Positions 63,001-64,000 of a DNA stretch of 64,000 nucleotides are shown in pieces. The notes beneath the pieces were generated by a model. That model had not been told where the DNA came from. It did no database searches and saw only the letters and a list, made by a program, of their open reading frames with translations. How positions within the stretch are numbered: the first letter of the stretch is position 1; every line of letters starts with the position of its first letter. The position numbers and the translations under genes are program-made. The stretch is from Pseudocitrobacter vendiensis (lineage in GTDB: Bacteria; Pseudomonadota; Gammaproteobacteria; Enterobacterales; Enterobacteriaceae), in the NCBI RefSeq assembly GCF_943590815.1, contig NZ_CALSBS010000003.1:186001-250000 (forward strand), in the 5' to 3' direction.

Positions 63001-64000
<1,000 letters not shown>

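Overview
The window is a stretch of enterobacterial chromosome, roughly 53-55% GC with a markedly AT-rich LPS-core segment. Gene content and order follow the E. coli/Salmonella rpmBG-waa-cysE-mtl-selAB-yia region almost gene for gene, read in the reverse of the usual E. coli map direction. The trimeric adhesin pair sadAB beside lldP, the WaaU/WaaZ-type core genes, the absence of an Rhs element between yibF and yibH, and an extra gene inside the yia-sgb operon fit a Citrobacter-like member of the Escherichia/Salmonella/Citrobacter group better than E. coli itself. The genus is an inference from protein resemblance and synteny, not a computed result.

Layout. 1-3.3 kb: rpmB-rpmG (ribosomal proteins L28 and L33), mutM, then coaD and waaA on the minus strand. 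3.6-11.8 kb: an RfaH/JUMPStart-type operon for the outer and phosphorylated core of LPS (waaQ, G, P, O/I, R/J, Y, Z, U). It faces the minus-strand hldD-waaF-waaC-waaL operon (11.8-16.0 kb) for heptose synthesis, inner-core heptosylation and O-antigen ligation. 16.2-18.5 kb: kbl-tdh threonine catabolism. 18.8 kb: waaH behind a clear PmrA/BasR box. 19.9-23.7 kb: gpmM-envC-yibQ. 23.9-27.1 kb: yibN-grxC-secB-gpsA-cysE, converging on trmL. 27.7-31.3 kb: the lldPRD lactate operon with its two-operator control region.

31.8-37.4 kb holds sadAB, a 1611-residue trimeric autotransporter adhesin with a mosaic stalk and its inner-membrane lipoprotein partner. 37.9-42.5 kb: yibL, yibT and the mannitol operon mtlADR, fronted by four or five CRP sites. 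43.0-45.2 kb: yibI-yibH-yibF. 45.3-48.5 kb: selAB for selenocysteine insertion. 48.7-51.5 kb: yiaY and aldB, an alcohol and an aldehyde dehydrogenase. 51.6-53.1 kb: yiaW-yiaV, a paralogous copy of yibI-yibH. 53.1-55.1 kb: the LysR gene yiaU divergent from the MipA-family gene yiaT, with a complete 127-bp ERIC element in front of yiaT. 55.1-64.0 kb: a small membrane protein gene and the minus-strand operon yiaK-yiaL-[extra TIM-barrel gene]-yiaMNO-lyxK-sgbH-sgbU-sgbE for 2,3-diketo-L-gulonate/L-xylulose use; yiaK runs off the window.

There is no tRNA, rRNA, CRISPR array, insertion sequence or prophage. The least explained items are the extra DUF4862-like gene inside the yia-sgb operon, the twin DUF3302/HlyD-like gene pairs, a duplicated terminator hairpin bracketing a BIME downstream of sadA, the ERIC element at yiaT, and a family of pyrimidine-rich palindromic repeats at several gene boundaries.
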